Shown here piece after piece: positions 37,732-47,189 of a stretch of DNA of 64,000 bases. The notes beneath the pieces are model-generated. The model was not told the origin of the DNA. It did not search any database and worked only from the letters and a program-made list of their open reading frames with translations. The DNA comes from Chitinophaga varians (GTDB taxonomy: Bacteria; Bacteroidota; Bacteroidia; Chitinophagales; Chitinophagaceae), in the NCBI RefSeq assembly GCF_012641275.1, contig NZ_JABAIA010000001.1, positions 744,001 to 808,000 on the forward strand, given 5' to 3'. Each line of letters starts with the position of its first letter. The stretch's first letter is position 1. The position numbers were made by a program, and so were the translations under genes.

Positions 37732-38385
37732 GTGTATCAGGAGAGTCAGTTAAACTTCTTCGCCATGCTGTTACTTTTTGCCTTCGCCGCGCTGGTTATG
37801 GTCCTCACGCCGGGTCCGAACATGATTTATCTTGTCACCCGTTCCGTGACACAGGGCAGGAAGGCCGCTATGATTTCTCTGTTGGGTGTTGCCGCAGGAT
37901 TATTATTCCATATCACCTTGGTTTCTTTTGGCCTTACCAGCATCCTGATGGCCATTCCTTATGCTTATACAACCCTGAAGACCATCGGTGTGATATATTT
38001 GCTGTATATGGCGTGGCAGGCGGTGAAGCCCGGTGGGCGGGCGGTATTTGAGAGTGCTGGTCAACTGAAACACGATACGCCGCTTCGTTTGTTTAGCATG
38101 GGACTGTTTACCAGTGTTCTTAACCCCAAGGTAGCCGTGTTTTATCTTTCTCTTTTTCCGCAGTTCATTAAGCCGGAATACGGATCAGTATTGATACAGA
38201 GCCTCACGCTTGGGTTTATCCAGCTGACGATCAGTTTTATGGTCAACAGCCTGATCATCTTCTCCGCTGCGCGGGTAACGCGCTGGTTCAGCGCCAACCC
38301 CGGCTGGGTACGCGCCCAGAAGTGGGTGATGGGCAGCGTCTTTGCAGGACTGGCACTGAAGATGGCGCTTGATAAAAGCAAATAA
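37732..38385 (+). CDS. LysE/RhtB family amino-acid exporter
   Basis: The 217-residue protein has five to six transmembrane helices and the family signature VLTPGPNMIYLVTRSVTQGRKAA near the N-terminus (shown in parts). GLFTSVLNPKVAVFYLSLFPQF is the second conserved block. The start is GTG at 37732. The next Met (37765) would leave an unusually short first helix, so GTG is preferred. Family members export Lys, Thr, homoserine or related amino acids. It converges on the hexosaminidase gene with a 2-bp gap and no separate terminator. Confidence 0.88.
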   Translation: MYQESQLNFFAMLLLFAFAALVMVLTPGPNMIYLVTRSVTQGRKAAMISLLGVAAGLLFHITLVSFGLTSILMAIPYAYTTLKTIGVIYLLYMAWQAVKPGGRAVFESAGQLKHDTPLRLFSMGLFTSVLNPKVAVFYLSLFPQFIKPEYGSVLIQSLTLGFIQLTISFMVNSLIIFSAARVTRWFSANPGWVRAQKWVMGSVFAGLALKMALDKSK

Positions 38386-38387
38386 CC

Positions 38388-40001
38388 TTAATCGATAAAA
38401 CTTTTCTGGTCAGTAGGTTTGCCTGTCTCCACATGGCGGGACGGTGCAAAGTAGTCGTAATAATAAAGGCGGGCCTGTTCAAACAGTTCCATCTGTGGCT
38501 TCAGCCGTTCCACGTATTGATCAAAATTCCTGGAAGCCGGTTGTGTCCAGGCAGCTTCCGCGAACGCTGTGATGCGGGGGAACAGCAGGAAGTCCAGTCT
38601 TTTGGGGTTGGAGATGGTCTCTGACCACAGGCACGCCTGTACGCCCAGTACCTGCTTTTCGTGGCCGCTCACCGCGGGGATGCTGGCAACAGAAAAATTA
38701 TATACTGACTTCAGGTCGTTATACTCTCCTACCTTCCATCTGCGCCCTATTTTATGGGTACTGTCCTGCACAAAGTCGAAATAAAAAGGCAGCCGCGGGC
38801 AGATCACTACACTGTAGCCTTTGTCCAGCGCCATTTTCAGGTTCTCCGGTTTTTCCTGTCTCCACCAGCAAACAATGGTTTTATTGGCCGGCAGGCTGGC
38901 CGTGGCAATTTCGTCCCAGGCCATTACTTTGTTGCGCAGGCTGAATACGGTATCGGCCATACGCTGGAAGAAGTAGTCCTCTACCTGTTTACGGTCCACG
39001 AAACCTTTGGCTTTCATCAGGCTGATCACCCCGGTATCCGAGTCCCAGGCCTTGTTGCCGAAAGACACCTCATCACCGCCGAGGTGGATCATGCCGGCGG
39101 GAAAGAGTGTTGATGTTTCCTTCAGGATGTCCGCCAGGTATTGGTAAGTACCTTCTTTACCAGGATTAAAAGTAAAAGAGGGATATCTCTCCGTGCCGCC
39201 CCCATCGAAGGCAGGATAGGCCCTGTTGGCCGCGCTGGCGTGGCCGGGCATGTCTATCTCGGGGACCACTTCAATGAAACGTTCCTTGGCATAAGCCACT
39301 ATTTCGCGGATATCGTCCTGGGTATAGAAAGCTGCCGGCGCTTTAGGATCGATATGATTGCCGATGCCGCCGACCGTAGTGAGCAGCGGGTATTTTTTTA
39401 TTTCCAGCCGCCAGCCGGGTGCATCGGTCAGGTGCCAGTGGAAGCGGTTCAGTTTATAGAAAGCCATCCAGTCGAGGATGGATTTTACTTTTTCTTTTCC
39501 AAAGAAAAAGCGGGATTCATCCAGCATAAAGCCACGCCATGCGTAGCGGGGCGCGTCTGTGATGTTCCAGCAGGCCACATGCCGCGAGGTGCCCGTAGGC
39601 ACGGTGGTTTCCGCCAGTTGCAATAAGGTGCTGATACCGTTAAAAATACCTGCCGGGTGGGCCGCCGCGATCATTGCGCCGGCTTTGTTCATCCGGAGCG
39701 TGTAGGCGTCGGGGTTATTACCTGACTTACCGCGTTCCAGCGTGATCACGGTTACCTTACCGGATGGTCTGGCCCTGTCTTCATGGGAGATATTAAACCG
39801 GCGTTCCAGTTCTTTACTGAGATAGTCGGCCAGTGGGCGCAGGCTGTTGTCTTTTGCCGCGATCACCACTTCATCGTTGAGTATCATTTCGCCGTTGGCC
39901 CGGGAAGACTGTGCCGGCAGGGGAATGACGGGGCAGGCCTGTTGCGCATGTAATTGCTGGCAACAGACCCACAGGAGCATACTTAAAAAAACTGGCTTCA
40001 T
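38388..40001 (-). CDS. Secreted beta-N-acetylhexosaminidase (GH20)
   Basis: The 537-residue enzyme has a signal peptide (residues 1-19, ending QLHAQ). A GH20 N-terminal domain covers about 25-140 and the catalytic barrel 145-500: FMLDESRFFFG, NRFHWHLTDAPGWRLEI, EVVPEIDMPGHA and the catalytic Asp-Glu pair in HLGGDEVSFG. It removes terminal GlcNAc or GalNAc from chitin fragments or glycans. The start is the Met at 39999-40001, because the 17 residues before it precede a clean signal peptide. No signal for a lipoprotein or type IX secretion tail was seen. Confidence 0.93.
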   Translation of the reverse strand: MKPVFLSMLLWVCCQQLHAQQACPVIPLPAQSSRANGEMILNDEVVIAAKDNSLRPLADYLSKELERRFNISHEDRARPSGKVTVITLERGKSGNNPDAYTLRMNKAGAMIAAAHPAGIFNGISTLLQLAETTVPTGTSRHVACWNITDAPRYAWRGFMLDESRFFFGKEKVKSILDWMAFYKLNRFHWHLTDAPGWRLEIKKYPLLTTVGGIGNHIDPKAPAAFYTQDDIREIVAYAKERFIEVVPEIDMPGHASAANRAYPAFDGGGTERYPSFTFNPGKEGTYQYLADILKETSTLFPAGMIHLGGDEVSFGNKAWDSDTGVISLMKAKGFVDRKQVEDYFFQRMADTVFSLRNKVMAWDEIATASLPANKTIVCWWRQEKPENLKMALDKGYSVVICPRLPFYFDFVQDSTHKIGRRWKVGEYNDLKSVYNFSVASIPAVSGHEKQVLGVQACLWSETISNPKRLDFLLFPRITAFAEAAWTQPASRNFDQYVERLKPQMELFEQARLYYYDYFAPSRHVETGKPTDQKSFID

Positions 40002-40065
40002 TGTTCGGTTGATAATTTCAGGTTGATAGATTCGGAAATGACCAACACACAAGATACAGTTTTGT

Positions 40066-41307
40066 CTATATTTTTCTGAATACTACGATACCATTGTGGC
40101 CACCGAAGCCAAAAGTATTGCTGACAGCTACCTTCACCTCTTTCTCCACTGCTGTTTTCAGCACGATCTGTAATCCGGCGGGGATGGCCGGGTCCAGCGT
40201 GGTGGTATTGATGGTTGGCGGTATCACGCCGTCTGTGATGCTTTTGATGCAGGCGACAGCTTCAATAGCGCCTGCAGCGCCCAGCAGGTGCCCTGTCATG
40301 GACTTGGTAGCGCTGATGTGCAGCTGGCCGGGCGTGGTGCCGAAGAGCCGTGTAATGGCTGCTATTTCGCTGAGATCGCCTACCGGTGTGGACGTAGCGT
40401 GCGCATTGAGATAATCTACCTGTCCGGGATTCAGTTCCGCTTCCGCCAAAGCGCTTTTCATGGCCTGGAATGCGCCGAGGCCTTCCGGATGCGTGGCGGT
40501 CATGTGATATGCGTCCGCCGTCATGGCTGCGCCGGCCACTTCAGCGTAGATATGGGCGCCGCGGGCTTTGGCGTGTTCGTATTCTTCCAGTACCAGGGCG
40601 GCCGCGCCTTCGCCCATGACGAAGCCGTCGCGTTCCGTATCAAAAGGACGGGAAGCCGCCACGGGGTCGTCGTTCCTGACAGACATCGCTTTCATGGCAC
40701 AGAAACCACCGACGGAAGCCGGGGTGACAGGCGCTTCAGAGCCGCCGGTGATCATCACTTTGGCCTTGCCCAGCCGGATATAGTTGAGCGCGTCCATAAT
40801 GGCCGTATTAGAGGTGGCGCAGGCCGACACCGTGGTATAGTTGATGCCCATGAGGCCGTACTTGATGGAGATCATGCCCGAAGCCATATTGGTGATGAGC
40901 CGTGGCACAAAGTAGGGACTGAAGCGCGGGTTGTAATCGCCGGTCACATATTCCGTTACCTGTTCTTCGAACGTCTGCATGCCGCCCTGGCCGGAGCCCC
41001 AGATCACGCCGGTATCAAACGGGTCCATGGCGGAGAAGTTGAGCCCTGCGTCACTAATGGCTTCCGCCGCAGCGGAGAGGGCATATTGCGTGAAGGGGTC
41101 GGTCTTGCGAATTTCCGCTTTGTCGAGCGCCGTTGCGGGATCGTATCCTTTCAGCTCACAGGCAAATTTTGTCCGGAAGCGGGAGGCATCGAAGCGGGTG
41201 ATAGTGGCAGCACCGCTGGCGCCGGCCACGAGGTTGTTCCAGAAAGTGGCCACGTTGTTTCCCAAAGGAGTGATCGCACCCATACCGGTAATAACAACTC
41301 TTTTCAT
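40066..41307 (-). CDS. fabF: Beta-ketoacyl-ACP synthase II
   Basis: The 413-residue enzyme has the thiolase fold and full catalytic triad of KAS II: Cys in TTVSACATSNTAI (about 164), His in NAHATSTPVGD and His in SATKSMTGHLLGAAG. It ends NTFGFGGHNGIVVF as expected. It extends fatty acyl-ACP chains with malonyl-ACP. Only the TetR gene is in the operon (11 bp upstream), without ACP or other fab genes, so it is probably a second FabF under special control. A role in making a special lipid or polyketide is possible. The operon promoter has a TetR-type operator. Confidence 0.93.
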   Translation of the reverse strand: MKRVVITGMGAITPLGNNVATFWNNLVAGASGAATITRFDASRFRTKFACELKGYDPATALDKAEIRKTDPFTQYALSAAAEAISDAGLNFSAMDPFDTGVIWGSGQGGMQTFEEQVTEYVTGDYNPRFSPYFVPRLITNMASGMISIKYGLMGINYTTVSACATSNTAIMDALNYIRLGKAKVMITGGSEAPVTPASVGGFCAMKAMSVRNDDPVAASRPFDTERDGFVMGEGAAALVLEEYEHAKARGAHIYAEVAGAAMTADAYHMTATHPEGLGAFQAMKSALAEAELNPGQVDYLNAHATSTPVGDLSEIAAITRLFGTTPGQLHISATKSMTGHLLGAAGAIEAVACIKSITDGVIPPTINTTTLDPAIPAGLQIVLKTAVEKEVKVAVSNTFGFGGHNGIVVFRKI

Positions 41308-41318
41308 AGTATCTGATT

Positions 41319-41882
41319 TTATGAACGTAAGTCTTCCAGCAGTTGCCGGCTGATCCTGTCGAACGTGTGAGCGCCCATGACCCTTGCCAGCAGCAGGGAA
41401 GATTGAAGATTGGAGATGACCAGCAGGGCCCTGTCGCCTGCTGCGCCTTTGAAGTGGAAGCGTTTATGTTTGCGTCCGTTTTCCAGCACGGCCGTTACCC
41501 ATTCCACGATGGCTTCCGCCATTTCATTTACTTTTTCCTGCATGGGAGGTGTCAGTGTTTCGTAGTCCGGTGCCAGCGATCCCATGAGGCATACATTGCC
41601 TGCATGACAATGCCTGCGGAACACATCGAACAGATTAGCGAGCTGTTCATCTTCCGGCAGATGCTGCCACGACTGTGTGCTGTGCTGGAAACGTTGCATC
41701 TCTCCCGCTACCACGGCGATGCCGAGGTCGGCCTTGGACGGGAAGTGATAATGCACCGCCGCGTTTTTTACTGCCAGCGGGTCGGCAATGTCTTTATAGC
41801 TAAAGGCATTGAAGCCTTTAACGCGGATCAGCTTATCCGCCAGCGACACTATTTTATCTTTCATGAGCGTCATATCAACCAT
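41319..41882 (-). CDS. TetR/AcrR family transcriptional repressor
   Basis: The 187-residue protein has the TetR N-terminal helix-turn-helix: KGFNAFSYKDIAD, then VKNAAVHYHFPSKADLGIAV (residues 22-58). The C-terminal ligand domain is about residues 75-187. Methionines at codons 4 and 7 are alternative starts. FabF begins 11 bp after its stop, so it heads a two-gene operon. A 20-bp palindrome lies exactly between its -33 and -7 boxes, which strongly suggests repression of its own operon. A fatty-acyl ligand would fit the neighbour, but this is inference. Confidence 0.93.
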   Translation of the reverse strand: MVDMTLMKDKIVSLADKLIRVKGFNAFSYKDIADPLAVKNAAVHYHFPSKADLGIAVVAGEMQRFQHSTQSWQHLPEDEQLANLFDVFRRHCHAGNVCLMGSLAPDYETLTPPMQEKVNEMAEAIVEWVTAVLENGRKHKRFHFKGAAGDRALLVISNLQSSLLLARVMGAHTFDRISRQLLEDLRS

Positions 41883-41897
41883 ACATTAAAACGCTCG

Positions 41898-41929
41898 CAA
41901 AAATACTTACTTACTAGTAAGTAAGCAAA
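41898..41929 (-). promoter_or_regulatory. TetR-fabF promoter with palindromic operator in the spacer
   Basis: On the minus strand, TTTG (plus-strand CAAA at 41926-41929) and TATTTTTG (41898-41905) are separated by exactly 20 bp. This matches the Bacteroidota promoter consensus. The spacer itself (41906-41925) is the perfect palindrome CTTACTTACTAGTAAGTAAG. A TetR dimer bound there would block RNA polymerase. The promoter ends 15 bp from the TetR start codon. Confidence 0.85.
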
Positions 41930-41943
41930 TATTTTAAAAAAAA

Positions 41944-41974
41944 TTTGGTGAATTAAAAACAATGCTTACTTTTG
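41944..41974 (+). promoter_or_regulatory. Promoter of the tRNA-Leu gene
   Basis: TTTG at 41944-41947 and TACTTTTG at 41967-41974 with a 19-bp spacer match the Bacteroidota consensus. The tRNA begins 25 bp later. Confidence 0.85.
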
Positions 41975-41998
41975 CAACCCCTGATCACAATATCAGTT

Positions 41999-42082
41999 GC
42001 CCAGATGGCGAAATTGGTAGACGCACTGTGTTCAGGTCGCAGCGCCTGCAAGGGTGTGCTGGTTCGAATCCAGTTCTGGGCA
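41999..42082 (+). tRNA. tRNA-Leu (anticodon CAG)
   Basis: The acceptor stem GCCCAGA (41999-42005) pairs with TCTGGGC (42075-42081), and A is the discriminator. The D-arm has GGCGAAATTGGTAGACGC, and the anticodon stem CTGTG/CGCAG holds the loop TTCAGGT, giving CAG. A variable arm of type II length (CGCCTGCAAGGGTG) is present, and the T-arm is GGTTCGAATCC. CCA is not encoded. A strong terminator follows. Confidence 0.97.
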
Positions 42083-42087
42083 CGTAA

Positions 42088-42130
42088 AAAGAAGGTTGTA
42101 AATCGATGATTTACAACCTTCTTTGTTTTT
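42088..42130 (+). terminator. Intrinsic terminator of tRNA-Leu
   Basis: A 17-bp stem (42088-42104 with 42108-42124) with a 3-nt loop is followed by GTTTTT. The stem core AAGGTTGTAA is also present in the exporter/ProX terminator at 21686. Confidence 0.88.
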
Positions 42131-42154
42131 AGTCATTTCCGTCTTCCCCGCGCC

Positions 42155-42545
42155 AAAACAGCAATGTTCCGTACGGTTCTCCTGTTTATCCGCTGGTGTC
42201 TGCACCACCTCTATATGTTAAGCAGTGGAATCTTTAACATCTATCAGTACCAGGCGGCCAATTTTAAGGCCGGCCCTGGCACGGCTGTCCTTACTGCTCC
42301 AGAACCGTCCCTTACCAAAAGTCTTTTTGCCATTTTTAGGAATATAGCCCGGATCAAAAGCTGCTGTGCAGTCCTTTTGCTTCAGGCTACCCAACGCCCT
42401 ATCAAACAATCCCGGGAAATTTATTTTCCAGCTAAACTGATGACGAATGCTTTCTCGCAATACGCTCCATCACTATAACGGCACAGGTTCAAAAAATTAT
42501 GACGCACTGGAAGTATCACCCATTTTTCAACAAGCCAGGCGAGAA
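42155..42545 (-). pseudogene. Decayed IS4-type transposase remnant
   Basis: The minus strand can be read as a transposase in pieces. One frame gives ILPVRHNFLNLCRYSD (around 42470-42515). A shift to a second frame gives ESIRHQFSWKINFPGLF, then DCTAAFDPGYIPKNGKKT and GRFWSSKDSRARAGLKIG. An in-frame stop at 42218-42220 interrupts it, and HIEVVQTPADKQE follows beyond. The blocks match IS4-family transposases (NLSRYSD, AFDPSYI-KSGK, FWSG). With at least one frameshift and one stop, and only the N-terminal part present, it is inactive. Ends and inverted repeats were not found. It lies just after tRNA-Leu. Confidence 0.75.
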
Positions 42546-42941
42546 ATTTCTTCTGTGGATTTAGTCATTCCAATTACCTGGTCCATACTTGTGTTGATAA
42601 AGCTTATCGCTTTATTCAAGGCGGTTTGAGATTACTTCACACCGAATCATAGCCTTTTCACTCTTTTTCTCCTCCTCTGAATATCTTCTACATAATTTTC
42701 AGATTATTTATAGATTTTCGTACCTGAATTCCTGTTCTAAAAACTACCGAACTATTAAAATAAAATTCCTATTTTTAAGACTGAGTTGATTTGATTTATC
42801 CTGAAAGCGAAGTATACATTAACCTATAAAATATCCATTCTTCAGCCTATCCGCCCAAAGCCCCATTTAAATGACAGTGGGAGTAATTTAAATTTTTTAG
42901 AAAAGCTGTAGCTAAGGATACCTATGTAAATAATCATTGTT
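42546..42941. other. AT-rich intergenic region upstream of the second RHS locus
   Basis: This 396-bp stretch between the transposase remnant and the second RHS locus has no convincing gene. It should hold the promoter of the three-gene operon that starts at 42942, but no clear TTTG-N19-TAnnTTTG pair was found. It may include more degraded IS sequence. Confidence 0.4.
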
Positions 42942-45900
42942 ATGCGGTCTTATTTATTGTTACCGTGGTTAGTGTTGTTGACCTCCTATGCCCTTGGTCA
43001 ATATACCCCCACTCAGTTGCCCAGGGTTGCCGGTACAGTGGCTCCTTCTGCAGATGTCTCTGCTATGGCCAGAATCAGCGAAGTGCCGGTCAACTTTTAT
43101 ACAGGTATACCACAAATTACTTATCCTGTATTCGATTTTAGCAGGGGCTCCCTTAACCTTTCCATTTCCCTTCATTATTTCGCAGGAGGCATTAAAGTAG
43201 AGGAAATGCCCACCAGTACAGGTCTTGGCTGGACATTAAATTCCGGCGGTATGATTGCGCGTACCGTTAATGGCATTCCGGATGATTATCCAGATAAGGG
43301 GTTTATGTATGCACCTGCACCGGCCACTTCTCCCGGTAATCTGCTGGATTCTTTTTATCATGATAAAATTGATGCACAGCTGGATGTTTTCCAGTATTCC
43401 TTTGATGGACATGTAGGTAAATTTTATCTTGGAAAGAATGGTAGCATATTACTGGCGCCTGACTCGAAAATTAAGGTGAAGGTTAACAAGGCTGTGATGG
43501 CAGATGCGCCTGCCAGCACTATTTCGTCTTTTACGATCACGACAGAAGATGGAACCACTTATGTTTTTTCGGAAAGAGAACTCAGCCAGATTTCCGGTTA
43601 TGGGGATACTGCACCTCATATCAACAAATATTATGTATCTGCATGGATGCTCTCCCGTGCTATCGCGCCGTTTGGAACGGATTCCATTCAATTTACCTAT
43701 GATTCGCAGATCAAATACTATACTTCCAGGAATCCAGAAATTATCGTTACAGATCCATTAGCCAGCAATCGTGTCTTACAGAACAGTGCAAAGTATACGG
43801 ATATCCTGTTGCAATCAAAACGAATCTCCAGAATAGATCTCCCCAACAATAACTATGTGAAATTTATTTATGATACCAAAGGACGTTGTGATTTTGGCAG
43901 TGATCAGGCACTCCGTTATGTTGAAGTCAGAGATACCGGATTAATCAGGGGCGTCCGCCTGGATTATCAGTATAGTACACCAGCAGGCTTTGTTTCTTAC
44001 CGGCCACCCTGTACCGGGAGTGAAAAGGAAAAGCGACTGGTACTGAAACAAATCACAGAGTATACCCGTGGAGGAGAGAATCCACCCACGATATATGATT
44101 ATGAAAAAGACGTCCTGTTGCCGCCGAGAGATTCCCGGTCAATTGACTTCTGGGGCTTTTACAACGGAAAGACCAATACTACGCTGGTACCCCCTTTCAG
44201 GGATATGACCGGTGCTGACAGAAATCCGGATTTTTATTTTATGAAAGCAGGAAGCCTTCGTAAAATCATTCATCCCAGCGGAGGATACACTTTCCTGGAA
44301 TATGAGAACAATGATAATTTTACAATTGATAAAGATCAGCGTTCAATGCCCTATTATGGAGATAATGAGGCTTGGATCAACGTTTTTAAACTATTCTCCA
44401 ACCAGGTTGGCATAACCTGGAAATTTGATAATGATGCAGACAGGGACTATTTCAGAAATCTGTCAAGAGGTGTCGTCAAAATAAAAATCACAACAGAAGA
44501 CCGGACCAAGGTATTGCTTGAACAAACAAACTTTGCACCGAATCTGGCCGCTGGTGACCGTTTCCTGTCATTGGACCTGCCTTATAACGGAAATTATATA
44601 ATCCAGCTTTCCTACAGTGGTTTCGCGATGGAAGATATGGACAGACTGAATTTCCGTTTTAGCTGGACCAACGATGTTGTTAAAGATGACAAAAAGGCTA
44701 CCGGAGGTTTACGCATAAAGAGACAAATCATCTATGACGGTATTTCGCACGCCAATGATGTCGTTACAGAATACCGTTATACTAATGAAGCGGGCAAAAG
44801 TTCCGGTTACAATATAGAAACTCCTGTTTATTATTATCGGACAGGTGTTACTGCCGATAAATTTTATCCCGCGGACGTCCGTATGAGTGAACCCATTAAC
44901 GGTCTTACCTATACACAGGGAAGTCCTTCAGGATATGCCCGGGTGGAGGTAATTAACGGTACCCCGGAACGAAACACCGGTCGCACCGTGTACGAATTTA
45001 GTTCTTTTAAGGATTTGATGGATGGAGAAACAATACCCTGGTTTTATCAGAACTATACCGATGTCTCACAATTTCCCTATGTGCCAAAAGATAAAGCTGA
45101 CTGGGCGCTGGGGTTGCCTCAGGTAACCACTGCCTATGGACCTGATGGACGAATGATCAGTAAAACGGTGAATTACTATAGTGTTAGCAGAAGTAACTAC
45201 ACTGGTTCGGATTTTCGGTCAATAAAGGTGGGAGTAGACAGGGAGATTATTCAGAATAATGTCAGGTCAAATAATTATGTATATAAAGACTATTATCCCA
45301 TGCAGGGTTTGACGCAGTTGTCCTCTACTACCCAAACCTCCTATTACGAAAATGGCAGTTCCTACAGTAGTCAGACTATTTATGAATATGATAACAGTAA
45401 TCTGACGCTGCGAAAAGTGTCGGCTGACTATGACAGGTCTGCCGGGCTGAAAATGGTAAAGTCTTTATATTACCCTTACGACTATACGTTGGCAGGAGGG
45501 ATAGGAGCGATGAAGACGGCTGGGATTAATGTACCTGTCGCTACAGAAGTATGGTTGGAGGGAAATGGCGGGAGGAAATTATTTAGCTATGAGGCAACAG
45601 ACTTCCAGGTTTTGGGAGGTAATGTGATCAGACCTTTAAAATCCTACAGTCTCTATAGCACCAAGCCATTGGATTTTGCAGAAGTACCTGCCTTTAATCC
45701 TGCCAACCTTGCCAGGATCCCGGCTATCAGGGAAACGAATGTTTATGAGGTATATGACAGCAAGTGGAACATTTCACAGTTGCGTAATCTGCAGAACGGT
45801 GCGGTATCATCCGTTATTTACGATGATATTACACAAGCGGTATTGGCTAAAGTTACCAATGCAGCCATATCCGAGGTCGCCTATACCAGCTTCGAATCAT

Positions 45901-47159
45901 CTACCAAGGGTAACTGGACTTATACCGGAACACCGGATGCTGCTGTACAGGCCGCAACCGGCAAAAACAGTTATCAGCTGAGCCGGGGAAATATTACCAG
46001 GGCGGCATTACCTGCCGGAAAAAACTACACGCTTTCCTTTTGGGCCCGGGATGGAGCTGCAGCTGTGAATGGAGGAACATTAAAGTGGTCGGAGCCGAAT
46101 ACTGCTACCGGTTGGACATTGTACAGATATCTGGTAGGCGGTGGTGCTGCCATTACCATCAGCGGATCTGCCCGGATTGACGAACTACGTTTGCACCCTG
46201 ATTATTCCACTATGCTAACAACTTGTTATGACCCTAATACGGGGCAAACGATTACAGGTTGTGATGCCAATAATAAGATTACCTGGAATGATTATGATAA
46301 ACTTTACAGAATAAAGGCAGTAAGGGACCAGGACCGGAATATCATCAAATGGAATGATTATACGGCTATACAACCCCTGTTTAAAAATGTACCACTTACC
46401 AATACTTTTACCAGGAGCTGTTATCTGGGGGAAGGAACATCTGTCTCCTACAATATATCCGGTGGCAAATACACTTCCTATATTTCCCTGGATGATGCAA
46501 ATGACCAGGCTCAGGAAGACATGCGTCTGAACGGACAGCAATACGCAAATACCAATGGTATCTGTACCTGGTATAATGAAATACAATCCGGTACTTATGC
46601 CAAACAGTGTACAGGCGGAGGCATCGGTTCGAATGTTGTATATACGGTACCTGCAAGGAAATATTCTTCCAATATTTCCCTGGCAGATGCAAATGCGAAA
46701 GCCTTGAAGGAGATTGCTGACAATGGCCAAACCAAAGCCAATAATGAAGGAACCTGTATGCCCGCAGTATTATATATCAAATTCACTTCCAGCAATCATA
46801 CCAGCACAAGTACCGTGGACAAATGGTCTCGTCTGACAACCAAAACCCAAAACCTCATTGTTAACTTTTACAGCGATGCAGCCTGTACTGTTCCTTACAG
46901 TGTAACAAACTACAATGTGGACATTAAGACACAGATCGACACGCAGGAATACATGGATGGCACATACTACAACAATACCTCCAACAATACACAAACCTAT
47001 TCCTGTAATGGGGCATCCTTTGTTATCCCGGCAATGCTGGAAGAAGAATACCGGCAATACAGAAAGTACGAAGGAAATATGGAAGTGGTGAGTGATGACT
47101 ATACTCGTACCGGATACTTTTATTCCATTGTGCCTAATGCCAGGTATATCATTAAATAA
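42942..47159 (+). CDS. Large secreted SpvB/TcB-like shell protein with DUF5977-type repeats
   Basis: The 1405-residue protein has a signal peptide (residues 1-20, ending SYALGQ). Its N-terminal block (EVPVNFYTGIPQITYPVF, then GLGWTLNSGGMIARTV) is the same as in the protein at 5223-9173 and resembles SpvB/TcB openings. Further shared sections are KADWALGLPQ, RTVYEFSSFK and a late beta-sandwich region (YTSFESSTKGNWTY). The C-terminal ~250 residues carry two DUF5977-like repeats (KYTSYISLDDANDQAQ and KYSSNISLADANAKAL). They end in a unique tail. The RHS gene starts 30 bp after its stop. As in the first locus, it may form part of a secreted shell for the RHS protein; this is inference. Confidence 0.82.
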   Translation: MRSYLLLPWLVLLTSYALGQYTPTQLPRVAGTVAPSADVSAMARISEVPVNFYTGIPQITYPVFDFSRGSLNLSISLHYFAGGIKVEEMPTSTGLGWTLNSGGMIARTVNGIPDDYPDKGFMYAPAPATSPGNLLDSFYHDKIDAQLDVFQYSFDGHVGKFYLGKNGSILLAPDSKIKVKVNKAVMADAPASTISSFTITTEDGTTYVFSERELSQISGYGDTAPHINKYYVSAWMLSRAIAPFGTDSIQFTYDSQIKYYTSRNPEIIVTDPLASNRVLQNSAKYTDILLQSKRISRIDLPNNNYVKFIYDTKGRCDFGSDQALRYVEVRDTGLIRGVRLDYQYSTPAGFVSYRPPCTGSEKEKRLVLKQITEYTRGGENPPTIYDYEKDVLLPPRDSRSIDFWGFYNGKTNTTLVPPFRDMTGADRNPDFYFMKAGSLRKIIHPSGGYTFLEYENNDNFTIDKDQRSMPYYGDNEAWINVFKLFSNQVGITWKFDNDADRDYFRNLSRGVVKIKITTEDRTKVLLEQTNFAPNLAAGDRFLSLDLPYNGNYIIQLSYSGFAMEDMDRLNFRFSWTNDVVKDDKKATGGLRIKRQIIYDGISHANDVVTEYRYTNEAGKSSGYNIETPVYYYRTGVTADKFYPADVRMSEPINGLTYTQGSPSGYARVEVINGTPERNTGRTVYEFSSFKDLMDGETIPWFYQNYTDVSQFPYVPKDKADWALGLPQVTTAYGPDGRMISKTVNYYSVSRSNYTGSDFRSIKVGVDREIIQNNVRSNNYVYKDYYPMQGLTQLSSTTQTSYYENGSSYSSQTIYEYDNSNLTLRKVSADYDRSAGLKMVKSLYYPYDYTLAGGIGAMKTAGINVPVATEVWLEGNGGRKLFSYEATDFQVLGGNVIRPLKSYSLYSTKPLDFAEVPAFNPANLARIPAIRETNVYEVYDSKWNISQLRNLQNGAVSSVIYDDITQAVLAKVTNAAISEVAYTSFESSTKGNWTYTGTPDAAVQAATGKNSYQLSRGNITRAALPAGKNYTLSFWARDGAAAVNGGTLKWSEPNTATGWTLYRYLVGGGAAITISGSARIDELRLHPDYSTMLTTCYDPNTGQTITGCDANNKITWNDYDKLYRIKAVRDQDRNIIKWNDYTAIQPLFKNVPLTNTFTRSCYLGEGTSVSYNISGGKYTSYISLDDANDQAQEDMRLNGQQYANTNGICTWYNEIQSGTYAKQCTGGGIGSNVVYTVPARKYSSNISLADANAKALKEIADNGQTKANNEGTCMPAVLYIKFTSSNHTSTSTVDKWSRLTTKTQNLIVNFYSDAACTVPYSVTNYNVDIKTQIDTQEYMDGTYYNNTSNNTQTYSCNGASFVIPAMLEEEYRQYRKYEGNMEVVSDDYTRTGYFYSIVPNARYIIK

Positions 47160-47189
47160 CAATTCTACAGGTTGTTTAAAAACACTAAT

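Noticed and set aside
40288..41316. Long plus-strand frame opposite fabF
   Set aside because: A shadow of fabF, caused by GC-rich third positions. FabF has all catalytic residues.
42164..42629. Plus-strand frames over the transposase remnant
   Set aside because: The opposite strand has clear transposase motifs over the same bases, so these frames are shadows.
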